DNA of 64,000 nt from Coix lacryma-jobi var. lacryma-jobi. Lineage: Eukaryota > Streptophyta > Magnoliopsida > Poales > Poaceae. How positions within the stretch are numbered: position 1 is the first letter of the stretch; each line of letters opens with the position of its first letter. A program made the translations under genes and the position numbers. The notes beneath the pieces were generated by a model, which saw only the letters and a list, made by a program, of their open reading frames with translations, had not been told where the DNA came from and did not search any database. Of the stretch, positions 10,900-19,953 are shown piece after piece. The stretch lies in NCBI GenBank assembly GCA_009763385.1, contig CM019826.1, positions 62,249,790 through 62,313,789 on the forward strand, given 5' to 3'.

Positions 10900-11103
10900 A
10901 TCTCACCCCCTTAAGAGATCGACGTCCTCGTCGATCAATCCCAGGCGAGGAACGTCCTCTCTTGGCCACGTCCGTATGCCCAATGCCAGCGCATATGTCA
11001 TGTTGTGTGACCACTCCGGACCCACACCAGCCATGCGCACTATGCCTGCGCAACTGCGACACACGCGCCCGTGAAACCGCGAGAGTCGGCTCTGATACCA
11101 TTC
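10900..11103 (-). other. Cassandra interior 2 with PPT and PBS
   Basis: 204 bp, like interior 1: minus-strand PBS GGTATCAGAGC next to LTR4 and purine tract next to LTR3. The antisense ORFs here are too short and are mirrored in interior 1, so they reflect shared sequence, not a gene. Confidence 0.82.
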
Positions 11104-11376
11104 TGTAACGCCCCGCCTCCTCGAGGTCGGGCCCGCTTACATCAGGCAGCTTTCATAGGACCTAGACTATCCCCACAGACCAACACCAGTCTTTTCTGCG
11201 CACTTTGTCCTCACTCATGCGTACCCGGGAAAGACTTCCCGGTCGGTCACCCATCGCTCCAAGCCAAGCACGCTTAACTTTGGAGTTTTTAGGAGATGGG
11301 CTTCCGGAAAAGAAGTTGCAACTTATTGGTATGAGTATTCTATTAATCCTATTAAGCCCTGAGCCGAGATGTTACA
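11104..11376 (-). repeat. Cassandra LTR4
   Basis: 273 bp, TGTAACGCCCCGCC to GATGTTACA, with a 5S-like domain at about 11223-11340 on the minus strand. Its outer end abuts the right TSD GCTTT (11377-11381). Confidence 0.85.
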
Positions 11377-11568
11377 GCTTTGCTTGGTTGCGTCGAGCCG
11401 TTGCCCATGTCTTTGGGAACCAAGTTGTTTTGCTCTTTCCTCTTGACCTTCTCCGGCTTTGCTATGCTTTTGGGTCATTGGGTTGAGTTCTCTCTTCTCC
11501 TTCTTCCTCTTTCTATTTCCATTATGATTTGTGTGTGTAGTTGACAATGCACTCATCAAGGGAGAGAT
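11377..11568 (+). other. Copia element A 3' tail, last part, with PPT
   Basis: Resumes after Cassandra with stem-loop 11383-11424 (CTTGGTT/AACCAAG outer stem, CCCA-TGTCTT-TGGG inner hairpin) and ends in the polypurine tract AAGGGAGAGAT (11558-11568) directly before the LTR. D shows the same text on the minus strand without the Cassandra insertion. Confidence 0.8.
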
Positions 11569-11957
11569 TGCGGATACATGGGTGTATGTCGAGTCTCGAG
11601 TGATGAGTGATTGTCAACAGGTTTGATCGCAGGTTCTTTGGCTTGTGTTGTGCAGGTGTCGAGCACGGAGACAGTGATCGAGGGCAAGGTGAAGGTCAAG
11701 TAGAGACGTGCCGTGCCGATGGACCGGGAGCGGTGAAGGGCGGACGTGAGGCTTGGACTGAGCGACTGGTGGCCTGAGGATCAGCTGTGGTGGCTAGCAG
11801 CCTGGGACAGCGACGAGCGAAGACTTGCGGGGCATGGTGCTGCTCGGGTCGAGGACCTGGGAACACGTGTCGGTGGACGGGGTGCACGGGCGGTGCATCC
11901 CTTCTACAGCGTCGGTTTGGTGGTAGAGCCAGAGAAAAACCATCGGGTGGACGGTTT

Positions 11958-12182
11958 CCAGGTTTGGGCCTCAAAACCTGGGCGCTGATGGTTTCCGAGT
12001 TTGGGCCACAAAACTCGGGCTGAGGACGGTTTCCAGGTTTGGGCCTCAAAACCTGGGTGTTGCGGGTTTGCTGAGTTTGGGCCACAAAACTCAGGCTACG
12101 GTCGGCTGGTTTCCCGGTTTGGACCTCAAAACCGGGGGTGGACGTGAAGGCCTGGTTTCCCGGTTTTGGCCACAAAACCGGG
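11958..12182 (+). repeat. LTR stem-loop array, copy A (6 units)
   Basis: Six 24-nt units at 11958, 11995, 12033, 12071, 12113 and 12159. Each is a five-base arm, TTTGGGCC(T/A)CAAAA or close to it, and the complementary arm. Arms are CCAGG/CCTGG, CCGAG/CTCGG, CTGAG/CTCAG and CCCGG/CCGGG, so paired positions change together. Confidence 0.88.
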
Positions 12183-12984
12183 GGCGGAGTCCGTGAAGAG
12201 GACGCAGAGCGGTGGCGGCACGTGGCGGCAATCGGGAGGTTGCGTCGAGGCAACGCTACGAGTTGTGTGGGCGTGGCCGTCGGATCACCACCTATCTGGA
12301 GTTGGTCCAGAATAACCTTAGGGTTTAGCTGGTTCGCTCTGTAAGTAGTTAGGGGTAGAGTGGGAATTAGGAATAGTTAGAATTAGGATAAGTAGGGGGA
12401 GACACCCACCTCCCCATCTATCTCAGTCATTTGCTCTTTGCACTTAGGGTTTCCTGCTCTCCCAATCCCCTACTGTAGCTAGCTGAGATCCGCAGAGAAC
12501 CATACCTCTGTGTACTGGAGATTTTGAGGAAGTGAGGCCGTAACCTCACTGTTGTAGCGTGTGGTAGCCACACGGTTGCAGATCGATGTGTTGATTCGCG
12601 TTTTGGCTCGAGTTCTTCGCGTTCTTCGTTTCTCCATGTTTTTCCCGTCGCTCGATCTCCTTCTCTAGTGCGTCTTTGCGAAATCTGTTTGAATCAACTT
12701 GTTCTTTATAGTGAGGAGATCATTTCCACCGAAGGAATTCATCTAACTCCTCACGAACATGTAGATCGGGTTGATTTCGTTTTCGTCGCACTTTTTCGTT
12801 TGTACTCCTCCCCTTTCGATTTCCCGGTGTTTGAGTTGATTTGAGCGGATGATTTCTTGGGGATAGTCTCCTAACTACCTCGTGATCATCTTCTCCAAGT
12901 TTGGGAACGTGGGATTGAGTTTTGATTCGGATTTGGGAAGATTCGTGAGAGGGAAGACCAAATTCGCCCTCTCTGTTCATCCGC

Positions 12985-13242
12985 GGACAGTCCGCCGTCT
13001 GGGTCGCGGACAGTCCGCGCGTCGGGGTCGGCCAGATCAGTGGCCTGACTCCGCGCTGTTGAGCAAGCGATTTTTGAACCACGGACAGTCCGCCGTTGTG
13101 CTTGGCGGACAGTCCGGGAACGTCCAGGGAGGTTCCAGCAGAGTTGTTGTTTCTGATATTTGGCCGGCGGACAGTTCGCCATCCCCTCACGGACAGTCCG
13201 CAGTAGGGGCGGACAGTCCGGGACCCCAGGGCCGGACAGTCC
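12985..13242 (+). repeat. GGACAGTCC palindrome array, copy A
   Basis: About eight copies of (G/A)CGGACAGTCCGC-type 13-bp palindromes, irregularly spaced, near the end of the LTR. LTR B has the same motif; LTR C has a different one in the corresponding place. Confidence 0.85.
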
Positions 13243-13676
13243 GCGGATTGGCTGAAGCCTCCGGTTTAGTACGTTTGCTCTCCCGACTTGTTCGCTTGGT
13301 TTCTGGACTTCCCGTTTGGCCCTAGAGTTGACCAAGGAACCTCTCTAGGTATCTTTGCTACTTGTTAGCATAGGTATTTAGGGATTTCTCAACGTAGCCG
13401 ATTATCTACGTTCGGGACTTGGTTTTTGGGGAACGAGCTTGCTCCAGTGCTTTTGCCGTTTGGGTTACTATCGCTTTGTGGTGCCTCGCTGTGATCCTAG
13501 GGATCATCCACCCTCTTCCAAGGGTCGTGGGCATCACAGTTTTGGTCGTAGTTTTCAGGGGTTGATCTTGGGACTTTTGGCCAAAGTTTCGAGAGAAATT
13601 TTGTTGGCTCCCATTCACCCCCCCCCCCTCTGGTCGCTTTGCTAGTGCTTTCTCTGTCCTTCCCTTTTCCCGTGGT

Positions 13677-13886
13677 ATGACTCGTTCTTCTCCTCGAGTT
13701 GTCCTTTTGAGGAATGCTTCCAAGGATGTTTCAACACTGAATTTGAACCAACATTTGCATCATGCTAACCCACATTATAAGTGGAGTGCTCCTTTGAGAG
13801 TTGTGACCAAGTCTTGGGTTCCCAAGTATATGATTGCTAACCCTTCGAGATCCAAGACTCGGGTTACTTTGTCCTCTTGTGTGTAG
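13677..13886 (+). pseudogene. Element B Gag-like remnant
   Basis: A 69-codon open stretch containing KSWVPKYMIANPSRSKTR, resembling the WVPK-type region near the gag-pol border of copia elements; the match is from memory and moderate. It stops at TAG/TGT before any protease motif. No knuckle is present. Confidence 0.5.
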
Positions 13887-13896
13887 ATATGAGGAC

Positions 13897-13973
13897 GCGG
13901 GGTGGAGAACATGCGCCTGATGGAACTTGATCTTTTAGATGTGATCAAGATTTGATGGTTCTCTACACCCCGC
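13897..13973. repeat. Long bipartite inverted repeat in element B
   Basis: GCGGGGTGGAGAAC (13897-13910) pairs with GTTCTCTACACCCCGC (13958-13973) with a two-base bulge, and inside it CTTGATC pairs with GATCAAG. It lies between the Gag-like remnant and the pol linker. Confidence 0.75.
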
Positions 13974-14063
13974 TTAGTTTTGCCTCCAAAGAGGCTTTTG
14001 CTACTCGGAGAACAGGAACCTGGATAGAGCATTTCGGCTCATGGACCCGATCCCACTTCTTCC

Positions 14064-14386
14064 ATGACCTGGGGTTCCGTTCGAGCAGCTCTCCAGAGAG
14101 CACTAGCTGCACCTGAGGGAGTGATAGCATCAGGCGAGGGGGAGATGACTTCGGCGACGCAGGTGCCCCGGAGTTCAGCAGATTCAGGCGTCCCCTCGGG
14201 TATCACACAAGCAGGCGGTCAAGCGCATCATGAGGTACCTCCGACACACTTCTGAGTTCAGATTTTGGTAATCCTCTTCTTCGACCTCTTTCTGTTGTGT
14301 GGTCTTTTCGATGTGGATTTTGCTGGCTGTTCGCTTGAGCGTTTCTTGGCTCTTTATTGTGAGTTTGGTGTGTGTTTCCCTTTCAG
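14064..14386 (+). pseudogene. pol: Element B pol remnant: linker joined to RNase H
   Basis: The Pro/Ala/Glu-rich linker that follows integrase in A (here GEMTSATQVP) runs straight into QAVKRIMRYLRHTSEF, the start of the RNase H region, so integrase tail and RT are deleted. Stops and shifts follow (TAA after FRFW), then DFAGC-like and GVCFPF-like pieces by about 14386. The join marks an internal deletion of well over 1 kb compared with A. Confidence 0.75.
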
Positions 14387-16728
14387 TTGGGAAAGCATTT
14401 TGCTTATTGTATCTTAGTTGGACTTCTCCGATACCCTTTTGTTCTGGGTTTTCCTTTTTAGGCTAGTTTTTCTTTGTCTTTGATAGACTAGCTTTTGCAT
14501 GCATTTCATCATGTATTTTAGTGCATTTTAGAGCTTCATGTTTAGAGCAATGAGAATGAGATTATGCTCTTTTTGGTATGCCCTGTTTATTCATGATGAT
14601 GCTTGTAGCTTAGGCTCTTTTTGATCACTTGATACATGTTATGAGCTAAGCTATTTTTACAAATGGTGAACTTGACTAATCGACTATGAAACCTTTAATT
14701 TGTTCACCATTGAGATTGGCAACTAGCATGGGTAGTATGTGTTGAGATCACTTGTGCTATCTTTTGTATGCTAGGTTGCTATGTCTCTTGCACTGAGTCA
14801 TTCACTTGCTTGGATTGTTCATATTTACCTTGTGCTTAAAATTTGATCCAAGTCTAAGTGAAATGAAAAGATCGAAATGGGATTGCATGTGTCAGCACCT
14901 CATGGTATCGAGATTGTTTCTCATTGCACAATTGAGTTAAACTTGAGTCGTGTAGTGTAAGACCGAAACCGGTGCTTTAAGCTTCCGATTGCTTTTCTTG
15001 CATAGGCTTAGCCCGGTTGAAAAGTTAGGCAATGACCATGCTTTCAACCTCTCGCAATCACATGCTTTAATTTGAACTTGTGTTAATACCGCTGCAAATT
15101 CCGATAAAAATTTGAAAATAACACAAGTTTATGCTTCATTCTATTGCATGATGATTGAACTTTGCTAGGGGTAGTTCACCTTTTATACTTGAGTTAGCAC
15201 TTGCTCGATTTCCTGTCTATTCATGCTAAGTGTTATTTTAGTGGTGGACTCCTTTTCAAATGGCTTAAAACTGCTCATATGCTTAATTGTTCATATTTCG
15301 TATTCATTTGATCAGTTTGAGCCTTTGCTAGCATTTGTATTGATTGCTACACTTTCAGGGCAGCACCCTTTTGAGCATCTTTTCATTCTGATTGCTATAC
15401 ACTTGAAGTTGTTGCATTGTGCATATCATGCTTTTTAGCTTAGTGTACATACCCCCAGCTCGATACACTTTGTGGTCACTTTCAGTGCTTTTCATTGCCC
15501 CCATATGCTTTTGGTTGATGACTTGTCTTGTGATTGTGTCAACTTTGTGAAAAATGTCAAAACCCCTCAGCATGTTCCCTTTTGTCAAGGGGGAGAAGCT
15601 GTTTGCAAGGGGGAGCTTCTGTGTTGGCACAAATGGGAGAGTAATGCATTTTGGGGAGAGCTTTGAGCTATGGGGAGTTTAGCTCTTTTATGTCCTTCTT
15701 CATTTGGTATAGCTCCTTTATGTGTTTCAATTGATATCCATCTTTTTGTATAGAGTGTAATTGGTGTCATGAGCTTTGTTGCATAGCCTTTGTATGTAGG
15801 CTTGCTTTCATGGGGAGTTGTTTTGTTTTGCAACTTCTCCGCATGCTCCGAATGTTTGTGCTCCATTTGGTTTTGAGCTTCTTTTATGTTTTCTCAGTCG
15901 GTATCGAGCCTGCTAGTCGTATTGAGCAGTTTTGCCTCTGTCTTGAGGGACTAGCAGTTTTTGCTTGGTATTTTCGATTGGTATGGACCCTTCAGCTAGT
16001 TGCGTCGAGCCTATGTGCCTCTGTCTTGAGGAACTAGCTGTTTTCACCAATTCTTGGCTGTTTGTGATTGGTTGCATTCTAATGCGTTGTTTCAGCCTCA
16101 ATTGGTATCAAGCCTTGAGCTAGTGGTGTTGAGCCATTTTCTGCCTTCTCTTGAGGGCTAGCTCATTTTTGACTTGGTTGCGTCGAGCCGTTGCCCATGT
16201 CTTTGGGAACCAAGTTTTTCGCTCTGTGTGATCGAGTTTTGCTCTTTGATGAGTTGTTGCTCCGATGCTTTGCTTGGTTGCGTTGAACCGTTGCCCATGT
16301 CTTTGGGGACCAAGTTTTCAGTTTTGGTATCTCAAACCATATCTTGTGCTTAGTTTTTTGTCAATTCAATCATCAAGGGGGAGAAAAAGGGGGAGAAATT
16401 TTGACCCAAGTGAACCCAAGTGGATAAGTACCTTGGTTTCTTTTGTGATGATTGTTTGACAATTTATTTGAGATTGGTTTTCGAGTACCTTTTGGGATTT
16501 CATGAAACTCTTGTTTTATCTTGACTCTTCGGTTGTGTGGAGGCTTTGCCCGCTTTTCCCGTTTCTTTCGGGACCGAGAGCTTTTATTTGGAGTTTTCAT
16601 GACCCTTCCTCATCTCAAGTAGCCTTGTGTTTGCTTTTGCTTGGCTTTTGGGCACTTGAATGAGGCTTGCCTTCAAATCCTTCCTTTGTGGTTTTATTGT
16701 TAGTCAATGCATTCATCAAGGGGGATAT
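14387..16728 (+). other. Element B 3' non-coding tail with PPT copies
   Basis: About 2.3 kb without a credible ORF, matching A's tail. PPT-like AAGGGGGAG copies lie at about 15586, 15605, 16377 and 16389, and the last one (CAAGGGGGATAT, 16717-16728) directly precedes LTR B. The stem-loop array is at 15910-16314. Confidence 0.78.
15910..16314 (+). repeat. Stem-loop array in element B 3' tail (5 units)
   Basis: Units at 15910-15957 (CTGCTAGT/ACTAGCAG), 15993-16040 (CAGCTAGTT/AACTAGCTG, nine perfect pairs), 16117-16164 (GAGCTAG/CTAGCTC), 16172-16215 (ACTTGGTT/AACCAAGT) and 16273-16314 (CTTGGT/ACCAAG). Inner hairpins are CCTC-TGTCTT-GAGG or CCCA-TGTCTT-TGGG; unit 3 has a weaker CCT/AGG. Confidence 0.87.
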
Positions 16729-17345
16729 TGAGAACATATATGATGAATGGTTGACATTGATGAGGAAGGTTTGAGGCTTTTCCCAGTTGAGTCATTATCT
16801 CGCTATGTGCTTAATGCTTATGACTAACAGGTGGCGTTGAGTTGTGGTGTTTCTGTGTTGGTGTGCGTGTGCAACATGTGTCTCTTGGTTGTGTTGATGT
16901 GCAGGTGTTGAGCTCGGATACAGTGGTCGATGGCGAGGTGAAGGTCAAGTAGAGACGTGTCGTGCCGATGGACCGGGAGCGGTGAAGGATGGGCGTGTCG
17001 TGCGGCGAACGTGCCATGCCGATGAACCCAGAGCGGTGAAGGGCGGACGTGAGGCTTGGACCGACGGACCGAGAGGCCAGAGGACCAGCTGTGGTAGCTG
17101 GCACATGGCATCGGCGAGCGAGAGCACATGGGAATGTGCGGTGCATCGGCCGAGTCGGGACGAAGACGATGGCGTCGTGGCACTTGGCGGGAGGTCGGAC
17201 ACGGGCTTGCGTGCGGCGCAAGTGCCGTCGGCCGAGTCAAGAAGGAAGGCGAAGGCATTGTGCCCGGCGTGGAGGCTAGACATGCATCGACATCGGTGCC
17301 GGTGGTCGGGGTGTGAGAACCACATCCCGTCTTCGGCGCGGGTTC

Positions 17346-17582
17346 GGTAGCTGAGCCTCAAAAAGCTACCTCGATGGTTTCCGAGTTTGGGCCTCGAAAC
17401 TCGGGTGGCCGATTTCTGAGTTTGGGCCTCAAAACTCGGGATGGACAGTTTCCAGGTTTGGCCTCAAAACCTGGGCTTGCGGGTTTCTGAGTTTGGGCCT
17501 CAAAACTCGGGGTGGATGGTTTCCAGGTTTGGGCCTCAAAACCTGGGCTGGCAGGTTTCCCGGTTTGGGCCTCAAAACCGGG
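17346..17582 (+). repeat. LTR stem-loop array, copy B (7 units)
   Basis: Units start at 17346, 17381, 17416, 17452, 17487, 17523 and 17559. The first has arms GGTAGCT/AGCTACC, unlike any in LTR A. Others are CCGAG/CTCGG, CTGAG/CTCGG (one T-G pair), CCAGG/CCTGG and CCCGG/CCGGG around TTTGGGCCTCAAAA. Confidence 0.87.
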
Positions 17583-17835
17583 GGAAGGTCCAAAAGGACG
17601 GTCGACGCGTGGTGGCACCGAGAGGCTTGCGTTGCGGTGAAGCTATCGGTGAGAAGGCGCGGCGGTCGACGGTGACGGCACGTGGCGGCATCCTAGAGCT
17701 TGCGTCGAGGTGAAGCGAAGGATGAGAAGGCGCGTGGCCGTCGGATGGAAACTGCCAGAGTTGGACGGTTTTACCCCTAGGGGGTATTTGGGTTAGTACT
17801 TCATGTTAGGGCGTTGTGTCATTTCGACGTGCGCC

Positions 17836-17843
17836 TATATATA
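17836..17843 (+). promoter_or_regulatory. TATA box of copia LTR B
   Basis: TATATATA in CCTATATATAGATG, followed by a GT- and CT-rich leader. LTR C has TATATAG at the matching place (about 30985). Confidence 0.6.
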
Positions 17844-18464
17844 GATGAAGGGGCTGTGTTGGACAGCCATCCTTGCAGGTGTCACTCTCATTTTGTTTAG
17901 GTGAGAGGAGGCTAGGGCTAGAGGAGAGACCGACTCTTGTTCTTGAGCTTTTCGCCATCCGCGTTTTGTACTGCGAGGAGTGGCATGTAACCCGACACAG
18001 AGTGCTACACAATTCATCATCTAGTAGCAATCCAAGGATCAATTTCGCCCCTCTCTTTATTGTCTGCAATTTGGATTGAATCGCGTTTTTGTTCTTCGCG
18101 TTTTTGTTTTTCCCTTCTCGAAGATTTGCCTCGTTCTCCCTCTCCGAGCAACGATTTGCGATTCCGTTTGAATCAGATTGTTTGTTGTCGTGAGCTCCTT
18201 CTTTCCATCGAAGAATTTCCCCTCTAACCTCACGAGCACATAGATCGGGTTGAAATCGCGTTCGCTCTTCGTTTCTTCCCCTTTTCTAGTGTTCTTCGGA
18301 TTTCTCATGGATTAGTTGGTTTGGAGCGATGATATCCAAGGATTAGCTTCCCAACACATAGAAGAACAATTGGGAGAAGTTTGGTTGCAGCCCCATTTGA
18401 TTTGGTGAGGATCCAATCGATTTTGGTTTTGTCCCGTGGCGATTTTGGGTGTTCTGGGCAGTGG

Positions 18465-18722
18465 CGGACTGTCCGCCCCCCAGGCCGCGGACAGTCCGCG
18501 AGTCGGGGTTCCAGCCGGAGCAGTGGCTGTTTGCCTCGGTGCTTTTCCCCTCGGGTGACCGGCGGACAGTCCGCCAGTGACAGGCGCGGACAGTTCGCGA
18601 GTCGCGCAGGGGTGTCCAGCAGCGTTGCTGCTTTTGTTCTTTGGCCGGCAGACAGTCCGGCCCCCGTGTGGCGGACAGTCCGGCCTTCACCGGACAGTCC
18701 GGGAGCCTGACGGCGGACTGTC
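18465..18722 (+). repeat. GGACAGTCC palindrome array, copy B
   Basis: About eight copies of GCGGAC(A/T)GTCCGC-type palindromes, in the same LTR position as in LTR A. Two are the GGACTGTCC variant, which is the reverse complement. Confidence 0.83.
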
Positions 18723-19110
18723 CGGGATTCTGCAGGTTGTGCAGTTTTAGTGCGTTTGCTCTCTCGACTTTTCGGCTTCGCTTCCGGACTTCTCGTTTGC
18801 TTCTAGGTATCTTCGCTACTTGTTAGCATCGGTATTTGGAGGAATCCCAACGTAGCCCTCTATCTACGTTTGGGAGTGGGTCTTTTAGGCACGATCATGA
18901 CTCGGAGTTTTGAGAGATTTGGATTGCTCTCGTGTTTGGTGCCTCGCTGTGATCCTAGGAATCATCCACCTTCTTTGCAAGGGTAGTGGGCATCACGTTT
19001 GAGTTCGAAGCTTTTGGGGTTGATTTTGTTTGGACAAAGGCCATAATTTTGGAAGAAATTTTTAGGCTTCCATTCACCCCCCCCCCTCCTTTCGCCAATT
19101 CAGTCCTTCA

Positions 19111-19953
19111 GCAAGATAACCGACCGTTCATGCACTTGCCGAAATCCCGAGAATTAACCGATCTTGGTCATCTGCCGAATGCATCATATGACCATCTCTC
19201 GCACACTAGCCCACCTGTCATTCCCTTGTGTGTGCAAAAATCTGGTGTTAACACCAACAATGGAATAATAAAGATCGAAACAGAAATCCGACGGAAGAGG
19301 ACCAATTCAAGAAATTCGTCGAGGTAATTCAAAAATTATATATACATGTGCCATTTATTGACGCTATGCAGGTTCCAACTTATGCAAAATATTTGAGAGA
19401 CATGCTCAATAAGAAGAAACCAATTCCAAGTAGGGATGTGGTTAAATTGATCGAAGATTGCAGTGCGGTCATTTTAAACCAACTCCCAGAAAAGAAGAAG
19501 GACCCAGGAAACCCAACGATCGCGTGTTCAATTGGAGAGCAGCACTTCGAGCATTCACTCTGTGATTTGGGAGCAAGCGTCAGCATCATGCCCAAGGTAA
19601 TATATGATAAATTAAATCATCATACCTTGTCCCCTACTTCTATGTGTCTGCAGCTAGCTGATCAATCGCTCTGATATCCCGCGGGAATTGTAGAGAATAT
19701 TCCGGTGAAAATCCGAAATCTCTTTGTTCCGGTGGATTTTTTGGTTCTGGATATTAATCCCGACCACCGGACGCCATTGATCTTGGGACGACCATTTTTG
19801 AGCACTGCAAAAGCCACCATTGATGTAGGAGCTGGAGAAATTCAGCTCCACATCAGTGGAAAGGAAGAGAAATTCCAGTTCACACCGCGACCGGAAAAAA
19901 CACCCGTCATCAAAGTTCGTCGGTGCCGACACTCCGCCAAACAAAGCCAGTGA
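19111..19953 (+). pseudogene. Athila-like element H gag end and protease
   Basis: The frame carries PTEEDQFKKFVEVIQKLY and VPTYAKYLRDML, the Gag C-terminus typical of Athila-like Ty3/gypsy elements. A retropepsin follows with CDLGASVSIMPK (active-site Asp codon 19564), then VPVDFLVLDI and LILGRPFLSTAKATID, the flap-side motif. One in-frame TGA (19672-19674) breaks it. The 5' part is missing because copia block A-B sits immediately left. No RT, RNase H or integrase follows. Confidence 0.85.

Larger units (their letters stand above)
8430..11376 (-). mobile_element. Cassandra TRIM multimer with foreign middle segment
   Basis: Order on the plus strand: LTR1, interior 1, LTR2, 1.26-kb foreign segment, LTR3, interior 2, LTR4, with one TSD pair (GCTTT) outside. 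The LTRs contain sequence derived from 5S rRNA and the interiors are about 205 bp without coding, which matches the non-autonomous TRIM retrotransposon Cassandra. Orientation is minus: the PBS follows the LTR end ending GTTACA on that strand. Two complete Cassandra units sharing an extra interior suggest recombination between LTRs. Confidence 0.88.
11569..13663 (+). repeat. Copia LTR A (3' LTR of A, also borders B)
   Basis: Starts TGCGGATACATGG right after the PPT and ends near TCTGTCCTTC (CCTTCA in relatives; exact 3' base uncertain), about 2.1 kb. It contains a 24-nt stem-loop array (11958-12182), a GGACAGTCC array (12985-13242), a pyrimidine-rich end (CCCATTC, C run, CTCTGGTCGC) and the conserved text GTGCCTCGCTGTGATCCTAG. 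Instead of a flanking host site, copia interior B follows. Solo LTR C (30208-32134) is the same family. Confidence 0.82.
13664..16728 (+). mobile_element. Copia element B interior (deleted, non-autonomous)
   Basis: Three kb between LTR A and LTR B with the same order as A but with most of gag, protease, integrase and RT missing. It keeps a short Gag-like piece, a joined linker-RNase H remnant ending CEFGVCFPF-like text, and a full 3' tail with PPT copies and stem-loops. No clear PBS: TGGTATGACTCG at 13673 matches only the first six bases of the iMet type. Confidence 0.8.
16729..19110 (+). repeat. Copia LTR B
   Basis: 2382 bp, TGAGAACATATATG to CAGTCCTTCA, after a PPT. TATATATA at 17836-17843 is a likely TATA box with a CT-rich leader. 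It has its own stem-loop array (17346-17582) and GGAC(A/T)GTCC palindromes (about 18465-18722). The right flank GCAAG (19111-19115) is Athila-like element H, so this is the true outer edge of the copia block. The antisense ORFs at 16811-17618 follow the repeats and are not genes. Confidence 0.85.

Noticed and set aside
16811..17618. Antisense ORFs of 86-144 codons in LTR B
   Set aside because: They follow the LTR stem-loop repeats and shift frame between sister LTRs; no motif.
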